Source: Pagrus major
Taxonomy: Eukaryota; Chordata; Actinopteri; Spariformes; Sparidae
Length of the DNA: 64,000 nucleotides
Assembly: GCF_040436345.1 (NCBI RefSeq)
Contig: NC_133218.1
Coordinates: 4,714,484 to 4,778,483, forward strand
Reading direction: 5' to 3'
Shown here: piece after piece, positions 11,604-23,600 of the stretch
Numbering within the stretch: the stretch's first letter is position 1
How the letters are laid out: every line of letters starts with the position of its first letter
Made by a program: the position numbers and the translations under genes
Notes under the pieces: generated by a model
Database searches by the model: none
What the model was told of the DNA's origin: nothing
The model's input: the letters and a program-made list of their open reading frames with translations, nothing else

Positions 11604-11681
11604 TTACCGCTCTTCTGCCACTTTCCCGTTTGCCTCCTGCTCGTCCTCGTCTCTCCGCTTCTGCCTCCGGAAGAAGCCGAG
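11604..11681 (-). CDS. itga11 exon 30 (cytoplasmic tail and stop)
   Basis: It follows acceptor CCCTCCCAG and encodes residues 1151-1175, [15 protein letters not shown] then [10 protein letters not shown], then TAA (11604-11606). With the Lys that ends exon 29 it forms the integrin KxGFF(K/R)R membrane-proximal motif, where beta subunit and adaptor contacts are made. The distal tail is more acidic than the human one. Confidence 0.95.
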   Translation of the reverse strand, partial: LGFFRRQKRRDEDEQEANGKVAEER

Positions 11682-14600
11682 CTGGGAGGGAGAGCAGTGA
11701 AGCATAGAGAAGAATTAGACCAGAGAAACAGCCGACAATTAACAATTTAAGACTCTGCAAGGAAGTTCATTCTGACATAAACAGTGGGGGATCATGGGAG
11801 TTGTTGTCTTCACTGTTAAAAAAATCACCATTGCTTATGCAAATCTCTGTGCAGAAATAATCACGGATGAGGTAATCTCTTAAAGTTTTATTTTTTAAGT
11901 TTTTTCACGTTGCATTAAGTCATATTTGCCGACTTCTGCACCGTAACCTTAAATAAAATTATGTTTTTCTCTGAGTATGACCATTGCTGCAAACATTTGG
12001 GATAATATAAGAACACAACTCAACAAGGGTCTGGTCATTTTAGACATATCAATGCAGAAATGTGTAACTTCTGCCACTAGAGGGCTACCTATCAGAACAA
12101 AACAAAAGATGTTTGGCAGTGTGAAGGGCCAGGCAGAGCTGGGGGCAAGAGCCGCTGCTCAGCTGCTTAGAGCTGGCTAGAGAGTCTGCATTAGAGCCAG
12201 ACCCTCTGGAGAATAAACACCCGGAGTCTCATTGGATTGTGCTCTGATCCGATGCCGTTTACCGACGGGAAGAGGGTTCAAAGATTACTTTTACATTTTT
12301 GGGATTAAAAAGTGGATTTATCTTCACTCCTGTTATTGATCTGACTGGAGCTGGAGAGGAAAAAGAGACATCTTACACTTCAAACTTCAAATTAAAAATT
12401 CCTCATTTCTCTGTTAATCACATTAAACATTCTGCAGAACTTTATGTCTGTCTTATCTTAAAACAAATAAACTGAAGAGGTCCAGTCATGCTCTTTTTCT
12501 TCCATTTAGTCCTCATGTCCACACACATGTTGAGAGCATTTTATTTGCACATTTGTGTTGTGTGCAGATTGTGTGTATTGGTGTGCGCTGTTGCTCGCTA
12601 ATGTTAACTTACGGCTACTGTACAGTAAAGTAGGATGTCTGTTTGGGGCAGATAAACACTGCATGAGTAACTCCGATACAAATAATTGCTTCACATGTGT
12701 TGAACACACCATTAAAAAAACACTAATGCTGGTGAAAAACTTTAAAAAACTATATCCCTGACATATATCCTCATAACCCCTCCAATCACAAAATGGGAAA
12801 AGGGCTTGGCTCTAGCATCCCAACCCCAACTTCTGGTTACAAATCAATAAAAACATCTTCTCCATGAACACTGACACAAATTTACAACTTATACAATATA
12901 AAACTATCCACAGAATGCATATGACTAAAGGGAAAATGTTTAAAATGGGATTAGCTAACACTGATATCTCTTCACAATGCAATTTGTGTAGCACAGATGA
13001 TTATTTTCTCGCCACTTGGGCCTGCCAGCCAGTCCACTCACTCAACAGCCAGTGAAAAACTCTCCTCTATCTTCGGCTGAGGAGGTCCACCGTCCCCACA
13101 AGTCACTATCCCAGTTAAATACAGAAACCCATTACTCATCTTTCAAAACTGCAAATCGAAAAAACATCTTGCCAAATCACTCACTGGATCAACTTACAAA
13201 CAGAATATATGTCAACAGAAAGAATAACAGCCTGCAACCCCACCCCCCAACCCCCAAATAAACATTTGCATAAAGCAAGCATATTTGTCCACTCCCATGT
13301 TGATAAGTGTACTCAAAACTTGAAAAATATCCCTTTAAGGTACATTTAGAGTTGATAAAAAATATGCGATGAATAAGTTAACCATGGACAATCAAGTGAG
13401 TAACTGTGATTAAATATTTTGATTGATTGACAGCCCCAATATGTATATATATTTATATACAATGCTTGTTCTCTCTCTCTCTCTTTCTCCCTCTCCCCTT
13501 TTCTCTTTTACTCTCCCCACCCCTCAGAAGTCATACTCCCGACTACACACACTAATATGTGTCACTGCCACTCATACAAATATCCAAACATACTTAAACA
13601 CACTTAATTCACATATACTCTACCTAATCGCTATAATCATGTCTTCTGGACACTTACCAATTTATGTTTAATTGTTTATTATTATCTGTATTTTCTGACA
13701 ATCGTTGACCATTTTGTCCTCCTCGTTGTTTAATGTTGTTGTTGAAGTTTGTTTTTTGTTTTTCTGTGTGCATTGGACCAAATGAAACACACGGTAAGCT
13801 TGAGTGACCGTTTAGATTTTTTCTGGATTTGAACAATGATGGAAACATTTTAACGCAAAATCTTAAAATTTACTTGCAAAGCTGCACGGGTGTTTTCACT
13901 TACTCTCACTGATTAGACCTCTGCTTAAATTGTGTTAAGTTGTGCTGGAAGGTGTGTAACTTCAACAGACTCCCTGTACTAATAAGAATGATAAAGGTGT
14001 GATTTGTAAAGCCCCGACAGACACAACAAGTAGACAGACCTCACACAACCACATCATGTGAAGCACCTTTTTTCCTATTTTCATTGTGTATTGAATATCA
14101 ATAGAAAACATGAATACTGTCGTGTTTGAAAGGCGCAATACAATTAGTCCCAGACGGCCTGAATTAATAGCTACATGTGTAATTTGTATGTGCCGCCAGC
14201 CTCCTGTGAAAATGCCCCAGAAAAAAGCGTGACATTTATCATCTTCGGTCTCCTGAAGTTAAACTGTGTGCTTTAGTCGATGGCTCTTGTGTTGACCATG
14301 AATGTGAGGCACCTTTATTGATTGGACTGAGCCTATACTTTAAAATAAGCTTCCACGTACAGTATAGATGTGCCATTATTTTTTTAAATGAAAACATGCA
14401 CATGTAAGGGGCTCATGTGGTTTTGCAGTCTGGTCTTTAGGTGTAAAGATCAATTAATGGTTCAGTGAAAGCTTCTTTTCGGAAAGCTTCTTTTCAGGAC
14501 ATGAGGAACAAGTACAAATCATTACTGTCTCAAGCTATGTAAATACTGCTTTTGTACTGAATTTCTATAACAGTCTGTCACTTAAAGTCAGATTGGACAG

Positions 14601-17600
14601 TGGGGGTACTGCCAGGAAACTGCTTACAATCCAGCCCCAACCTACATAAAAATGTAAAATGTAAGAGTTTCTGGCTGGCAATCTATTGGGTTGAGGTCTG
14701 CAGTGTGTCAGGCAGAGATTCAGAATGAGAGCGAGTCCAACCTGGGTGCCATTCCCCACCTCTCTTAAGCCTTCACAAAAGGGCGCTGTCACACCCTGAT
14801 TGGCTGGGAGGGGAATGCCCCAAGCTGCTTCCACTCATTAATTAGGAGTCAGTCTCCCCACCCTGCGCACAGGTGATCTGAATCCACTGCAGTCAGTCCA
14901 GAGGGATTTTGAAATTCAGCCCAGAACAAAAAAGTTTTCACAATGGGACTGCTACAGGACCTTTCTATCTCTGTCTTCAGACGTGATTTTATTCTCTACC
15001 AGTAGGTTGCAACATAACCCCACACTCCTGCTGTAACAATAGTTCGGGTTTAAAATAAGGTTTAAACTCCAGATAAATGCAGGAGAACAAAATGAGCTTG
15101 TTAGCAGAACAATATTACCTACTTTAGATAAAAGCAGCAGTCCAGAGGCAGACTCAACGCAAAATGTACAGGAGGTAATTATATGATGACTCACCTTCCA
15201 TAGAGCGAGACTGAGCAGAGCTAACAATAAGAGCCCTCCCAGCGTGCTCCCGATGATAATCCAGGTAGGGATTCTGTAATCTCCCTCCTTCCTGATCTCC
15301 AGTATTATCTGTGGACAAGATAAGAAAATAGTTGACTCACACACTGAACTCAGTCAGCTTTTGTCTGATATAAAGAGAGTTTATTTGTTCGCAAAAATAA
15401 ATATAATGCATATACACTACAGTAATATATATATATTTATGGTAAAGCTTTAGATAAGGGAAGACATATTAACCATTAACTAATTGCTTTTTAGCATGTA
15501 TGTTAGTAATTCCTCTTATTCTGCATGACCATATTCTACAACTTGTAGTTTTCCCTTAATAACCTCCTGATTACTGCTGAATGTAAGTAAGTAAGATAGT
15601 AAGTAGGGAAGCTGTTGATGAATTTTAGTCCTTACACGCTTTGCACAGTAGAGGTGTTATAAGATGGTCGTACCGCAAGAAAAGTCACTCTCACATTCTC
15701 ACTCTAACACCACATAAATATGGTGTCTTCTTATGTAACAAAACACAAAAATATAAGTGTTAATAGTGTCCAAATAACTCTAAATTAAGACTTTGTATCT
15801 CAGAAAATGTCCCACTTTCTACAGTGAGGTCTTGCTCATAACTAACTCACTAGTAGAACCTGTGTGGGTTAACGAGTGTCACACTACTAGTGAATTAGCT
15901 GTGAGAAAAACCTCAGTTCATAAGATCTTAAGTTAATATCCTATAGTTGTGAGAATATGTTCATGCAGACTGAGGCATTAACAAATACTTTATAAGAACT
16001 AATAAAAGCCAATATGCTACTAGTACACATGCTAATAAACAACTGGTTAATGATTCATGTGTGCTCCCCAAAATAAAGTGTCAGCAGAAGTGTAAATTGT
16101 GTGCACTAATGTAAATATAAGGCAGTCTGTAATGACAAAAAACAGTAAAAAATAAAGCAGCTGCGATATTCACAGGCAGTAATAATGAACTCTGCCAGAG
16201 CTAATGATGATTATACTGGATCATAAATCCAGACATTTGTTACTGTAGTTATATTCAGCACATTGACACACACAGGCCCATCATGGCATATTTACAAAGA
16301 TTACAATATAACATTCATATAAAATATCATATAATCTTTCTAACATATACATTTAAAAGAAGACTCATTAAGACCGCAAAATCCATTCCCTTTTTACTCT
16401 AATCACACATTTAGAGATTAAGTCACCTGAAAGAAGTCAGTAAGAACCAGTGGTGGAATATAACTATGTACCTTTACTCAAAGTATTATATTTCAAGGTA
16501 CATTGATGCAACTTTATACTTCTACTCCACTACGTTTCAGAGGCAAATATTGTACTTTTGACTTCACTACATTTTTCTGACAGCTTTATTTACAAGTTCA
16601 TTTTCAGACTACAATTTTTCATCAACTTCCTGTCCAGTGAAAACCAATGTATCGCCAGATATGTTTGATTTTGAATGTGATAAACTGAAGGATGAAGCGC
16701 TCTCCTTCTTCTTAAGCTCAATCAACTCTTTCAAAACCCTGTTGGATTAGCTGGAAATTGCATTGTCAAAAAGCTGTAAACAGGCTTTGGTTCAGGCTGT
16801 GGTTCTCACAGGACAGGGATGCTACAAACATCTTATAGAATATGATACAATGCTGTAGATTAAACTAGCCAACAGTATATAAAGCAGTTCAAATGAGCTC
16901 AGCCTTAAACATCTACCGCAGTAAAATGTAACATACACATTAATGCAGCTGTGATATTAATCTCAAAAAACATCAGATAAAAGAGTGGAACACTGACAGG
17001 GAACATTTACTGCACTATGAGTACTTTTACTTTTAATACTTTAAGTACATTTTGCTGATAATACTTACATACTTATACTTAAATCAGGATTTAAATGTAG
17101 GACTTTTACATGTGGTGGAACATTTTCCGAGGATCTGAATACTTCTTCCACCACTGATAAGTGCTCATAGAAGCATAATAACGAGATACTGCATGACTGT
17201 TTCTACTGGCCAATAGATGGCAGCAAAGATAAGTTTATGAGTCCAGACTTTAACATGTTGTGCCGCTGGTCCTTTCGGTCCCTAAGCACCACACAGCATG
17301 TGTGCTCTAATACCAAACTTTACTGTCTGATTCTGCACTGCCTCGGCTTCACAGTGCCATGCTCAACTATCACAGAGCCCACTGATATTTTTCATAAAGT
17401 AGACCCTGCAGCAAAATGTGTTTCTGTTTAGTTTAACATAAGTTGCAACATTACAGATATTATACTGTTTCATACTTTCATTCCATTTAATTAAGTTTTA
17501 AAGACTCTTTTGATCTCCTTCAGCACACAAACTGTATCCACACATGGAGAGGATCAAAATCACAAAGAGGCTAAATCTGATCAAATAATGATGTTGTTAT

Positions 17601-20600
17601 GAGCTCAGATTTAAGTCAGGTCAAACCCAGGACAGAGGCAGTTCACAGCATTAACTGTAGTTGACTCACATGTCTGACAGGCCTCTCTTCATGTAAGAAC
17701 ATGGGGCTGGAGGAGGGGAGCTCCACTGATGCACTGGTTACCAGTTCCAAGATTTTAAACTTCAGCTGGAGAGGAAATGAAAACATGCAGCCAGTTTTCA
17801 CAAACACATCACACAGCTGAAGGAGTACATAGCTGTCATCGCTACAGAGTCACAGCAGGCCAACAGTAAAATCAATGTTATCATAAAGCTGTGGGACATT
17901 CAACTTTATGCATGCAAGTTTGGGGTTTAATACTCACTGCGTGTAAGGTATCTATTCTTAGAGCTCCTGATATTCTGGCTGTTATTTCTCTGTAGGAGGC
18001 CACATTGACACTGCACTGAATCGGCAGAGTGAGGGTGTTGGATTGGTTCTGTGTGAGGAAACCAGACATGAGGCTTCAGGAACAAAGTTATCAAAGACTA
18101 AGATGGAAATAAAAATTCTACTGGGAATGATTTTTTTTCTTTTTACCAAGCGGGAGAAGCGTGAAAGATCCTCAGGTGACGACCTGCTTTGTGCCACATG
18201 CTGAGGTGGTAAACAGTGCGTACCGTCCCTCTGAGGAATGACAAGAGATTTAAAATACCTGTTAATCTGCTTCAGCCTATAATCTGCAGAGAAGGAGGGA
18301 ATAAATGATCTGATAATGTCAGGTATATTGCCGTTAAATTACAACTAAGAATTAAAACAGCTTGGTAATTGAAGAAAAAGTTTAACGTCTTGGGAAATAT
18401 GAGAAAATGTCATGACTGTATTTTAAGAACAGATCTGAAGTCAGGACGTGGTAGGTGTAGCCAAGAAATACTGCAGGCGTGAGACTGCAGGGCTGACCCT
18501 ATTCTGCACCTTTAGAGCTGTATACTTATTTCCAAATCTGTTGAAATATTCCTTCGGGTAGGTCCCATATTATGAACTGATAATATAAATAAAGTAAATG
18601 AAGTAGGATTTGGAAGTTCAAAGTATTTTTGTACTAGCTCTTTAAATAGCATCAATACTAACAATATAAGCTGATGATGATTGTAGATGCTAAAACTTAA
18701 TCTAACAGCACAAGTAGAGCGGAAACTTCTCATACTGACTAAACCAAAACCCTGAATGGGACGACCTTAATAGGCACTGGAGGCCCGTCAAGTCTTTTTC
18801 TGCATGTTGACGCGTTGTGAATGGTGCTGCAGTAACAGAAGCACTATAAATAAAAAGAGCTTGGAACCTTTTCCTTAGCTTTCCCAAAACCAAAAATACT
18901 ACAGCAAAACAATGAGGAGTAGAATGAACAGTGTGAAGTCTGCTCCAACACAAGCTACAAATGTTAGCATGTTTTGCTAACTACCTTACTAGGCCTACTT
19001 ATAGTAGTAACTGAATGCTACTTCCAAGGTCAAGGAGCATTTTATATAATGACTGCTACTAACCTACTACACTGTGGGGTTACAGGTGGCATCAAAAAAA
19101 AGCACAGATCCACAAAACACATCAGTTGTGTACTATAACTCCACTGTGTGGCAACTCTGGATTGGATTTGGGAAAGTTTAAACTCAACCAACCAAAGCCA
19201 AAATACATACAAATAACATTATATAGCAAACAAATAAGGCTACTAACCCTAACCAGAACCCTGTAGCAGCAAAGCCCCCAAAGAGTGTATTTTTAATAAT
19301 AAAAAAGGTTTTATTGCTTACGAATTCAGCTTTTCATTATTAAGAAAAACCTTATAAGTATAATATTCTTTAAAAAAGTTACATATTCTCACTTTAAATC
19401 ACTGAGACTCACCTGGTCAATATAGAAGTCAGATATCTGAAGGAGCTGGTTCCCATTTTTCGTCATTTCTGGGATTTCAATGTTCAGCTGCAGATCATTT
19501 ACTGGAAAGTAGCCGAGGTTCTGGATCTGGGAGAAGGGAAGTAAATTGTGTAAATTATTTGCAAGCCAGTGTTTTCCTCTACAGTAAATGAAGGTAATGC
19601 CGATGATGCTCTTGGCTCTCACCTGGAATGTCAAATTGAAAGGAGGACCGATAACACCGGGCTCCTCCAGAGACAGCTCCGATTTGATCTCATATCGAGT
19701 CGGATTTGAGTCCCTTTTGAAGTAAAACCATAAACATGAACAAGTAGCACGAAGCAATTATCTTCCATTTATCTGGGCTTTATAGCATTATGTGGTGAAG
19801 TCGAGTTCCATTCCAACTTCAGTATCTGCAGCTTATTTTCCCACACTGATATTATTAAGCATTTTCCAGATGCCATTAAATTACTACTTTCCAGTTATTT
19901 GCACTTTCAAGTTCACTGCTTTCAAAAATCACCTTAACATGCATCATTTGGTAAGATACTGATTAATGGACAAACCTAGTGAAGAGAAGGTCTGCCTCGT
20001 ATTTCAGTGAGTAATAGATATCATTGAAATTATCAGCTGTGCTCGTATCCTCGCCATCACTGTTGAGAAAATGAGACAAAAATATTTACGGGTTGGAGTG
20101 TATAGAGGGACACAGCAGCTGGGTGATTTATCCTTTCAGCTCAAGTCCAGTTGCAGTTTTTTATCTTATCTTGGCGGCTTGGATATTATTTTTGGATGTC
20201 TTGGAAGCATCAATAGGGACACGGGACAGTTAAGGACAGCTCTCTCTCCATGCAAAGAGGGAATGTATTGAGATGTTAATCATTTTAAAATACAGGTTTT
20301 AGATTTATGCTCGCACCTGCCGGCCTCCAGGATAACCCTGACGTGGTCCAGGAAGACAGTATGACTGAACTCAAACTCCAGACGAAATGTTACCTACAAA
20401 GAGAAGAAAAAACAAGCTCAGAAGAACTCATTTACTGCAAGGTCTAAGAATAATCGTTTATATTATATCTTAACAGTGTTTGTTCAGTGTTCAGTGTACA
20501 TATGATACGGTAGTAATGATACCAGAATTTTAAACTTTGATACAATACTAATATTAAACTAGCATTACTGCCCTGCGCTTGTGTGCCTCCGCACACCAGT

Positions 20601-23600
20601 CAAGTTGCTGTTCCTGAACTGTGGCGTTGAACAATGGCCAAAACATTTTTTTGCAGAATATTGTAATGTCACAGTCAAGATGACCTTTTGGATAAAATGT
20701 CATAATGTCATCATTTTATCCTATTAAACATTTGTACAATTTTGTCATAATTATCATATAAATTGTTGAGTAATGGCCAAAATGTGTTTTGTGAGGTCAC
20801 ATGGACCACGACCTCTGACCACCAAGTTCTAATCAGTTCATGCTTGAGTCCAAGAGGACTTTTGTGCCAGATTAGAAGAAATTCCCTCAAGGGGTTCTTG
20901 AGATATGGCGTTCACAAGAATGGGATGGATGGACGACCCAAAAACAAGATGCTTCCAGCCATGGTTATCTCCACCGCTGAGGCAAGTTATACTTGATACC
21001 TTTTACAATACCATGGCAAAAACTTACACACAGTGCTGGTTAAAAAAAAAAAAACTCATTGAACACATATAAACAAATTTGTAATAATGTTAAGATCTGT
21101 GCAGCCTTGGATTGAAAAGGTGACTGTAGATCTGTGTTTTCATAGCTTCCGTACTTTTGATGCTATCGATTGCGGATATTGTATTCAACAAAATGAATGA
21201 ATGAATTAATATACAGTATACTGTATATGCCTATGTATGTACCCTACCCAACAGTTAAGGCCCTGCATTGAGGATTAAGGAGTAAAGCCTGCAATAACCT
21301 GTTGTAAGCTTTGACCCCAGGCATCCGGCTGCACAGTTGGTACTGCTTAAGAAGCAGGGAATTTCCCCATAGTTGAGGACAATGCTTTAAATACAAATCA
21401 ACACACACAAACAACTACCAGTTAGAGTCACATTCAGAGCAAAATACAAGCACAGAGACAAAAAAAATAAGAAAGGAGACAGAAACAGATGACGAGTGTG
21501 TTGGGAAATGGGAAACTGTAGAGAGGAGAGGAGAGGAGAGGACTAAGGAGGAGAGGAGTAAAGAGGACTAAGGAGGAGAGGAGAGGAGAGGAGTGGAGAG
21601 GAGAGGAGAGGAGAGGAGAGGAGAGGAGAGGAGAGGAGAGGAGAGGAGAGGAGAGGAGAGGAGAGGAGAGGAGAGGAGAGGAGAGGAGTAAAGAGGACTA
21701 AGGAGGAGAGGAGAGGAGAGGAGAGGAGAGGAGAGGAGAGGAGAGGAGAGGAGAGGAGAGGAGAGGACTAAGGAGGAGAGGACTAAGGAGGAGAGGAGAG
21801 GAGTAAAGAGGAGAGGAGAGGAGAGGAGAGGAGAGGAGAGGAGAGGAGAGGAGAGGAGAGGAGAGGAGAGGAGAGGAGGAGAGGAGAGGACTAAGGAGGA
21901 TAGGAGAGGAGTAAAGAGGAGAGGAGAGAGTTGATGGGAAGTAGAGATCAAACTGAGAGGAGAGGAGCTTTGTTTACGGCTCTCCATGCTGTAATGAAAT
22001 CCTGACTGAGGCCTTCTGACCAGAGAGGAATGCATAACAATGTTTACTTCCCTCCTCCATATAGGCATCCCGTACCACAGATAAAGAGACCACAGATAAA
22101 GAAAAAAAGATGACCCACTTTTATATAATCTTATCCAATTTGAGTAAAATGACCCTGTCCTCCTTTGTTATGAATGTCCTAGAAAAGAAAAGAAAGCAAA
22201 AGCACAAAAATGCACAGACACACACACATGCGAGTGGTATGGGTTTGGATGACATGATTGTCGGTGGCTAGAGGATGTTCGTGCGCCAGCAGAGTTGAAC
22301 GTGGAAATTCAGACAGAGCATGAAGCTCCCCTTCCTCCTCTCGGTTGATGTAGTCGGCCCACATCCATGAGCCACATTCACTGTTGATCATCAAACAACT
22401 ACTGACAATGACTGCTAATAAAAACTACTGCTCCTTGACTCTGTATACACTCACGAGACACAAAATCACATGTGGCCAGCTGAATCTGGGAATAAATGTT
22501 GCCGTTTTTCACAAACCACGGATATGTTGCAACTCTTAGTTAAAAAAAATAAACAAAAAATTCACATTTCTCTTTTATGTTGTCACAGCACTGTGCTTAT
22601 GATTTGTTAGTGTAAGGCACAAAAACCATTTGGTTAGGGTTTGGAAAAGACAATGATACGGCTGCCATAAACACAACTGGAAACTGTCCCATGGGCTCCT
22701 TAAAAATGTCAGGTTTTTTTTCGCCACAAACACGGGTGGAAATTGTCCCGAAGACTCCTAAAAGATATCCAGTCGTGTCACAATTACAATTATTGAAATG
22801 CTGTTGCAAACTGCAGTAACTGGCTTGCCAGCCTTCTCGCCGGCAACTTCACCAACATCCCCTCCACCTCCTGATATGACGGTCAGGTCAACATGTAATG
22901 TGAACGTGATATGACACATTTTGTAGAAATGTCAATATAGTACAAAGGCCTCTGACATACAAATGTTAATGTATCAGTGGTTTGCAGAAACGTTAACTGA
23001 AAACATTTTATCCTGGCGACTGTCACCACCAACGTGTACACAGGGAGACCTCACTTTGCTGCGGCAGTAGTAAAGTTTACAGTACATGCTAGTTTTACAC
23101 AGGTCAGTAGCAACCGGAAAAGTCGAAACAAGCGTGATAACTGACTATTTTAAAAAGCTTGCCCTGAGGTTCCTTCTTTCCTTCAGCTAAACTGTGGTTG
23201 GGGCAGGCTTGGCAGCGGTACCAGTGCACAATCAGCCTTGTTTAACTCTGTGCCACATTTTTTAAAGGCTCTCGACCAGAGCAGATCAGCGAGCGTTGTG
23301 GCTCTGGATGCTTTTCAGGCTGAATGAGTGGGTATGAATCACTCAGTGAGTTTTTAAAGGCTGACCTGAGTCCTCTTGGTTCATTTGTTGGGGATCATGC
23401 AGTGATCTTTTCGTTACCCAGGAGATGACTATTGTTTGTAATAATGACGTGGTTAGGACATTTCATGAACTCTTACAATCAACTTCATTACTTCATTCCT
23501 TCAGTATTTGTCAGCAAACTTTATATCAGTAAAGAAAGACTATTGTTCAGACATCAATGGAAAAGATGTCTTATGTATAATCTGCTCGCTGTTTAATAGC

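Noticed and set aside
11430..11750. Overlapping open frames on both strands near the itga11 stop
   Set aside because: They overlap the real exon 30 and its 3' UTR in other frames and have no recognisable domain.
21568..22068. 166-residue open frame of SSPLL repeats
   Set aside because: A translation of the (GGAGA)n minisatellite, not a protein gene.
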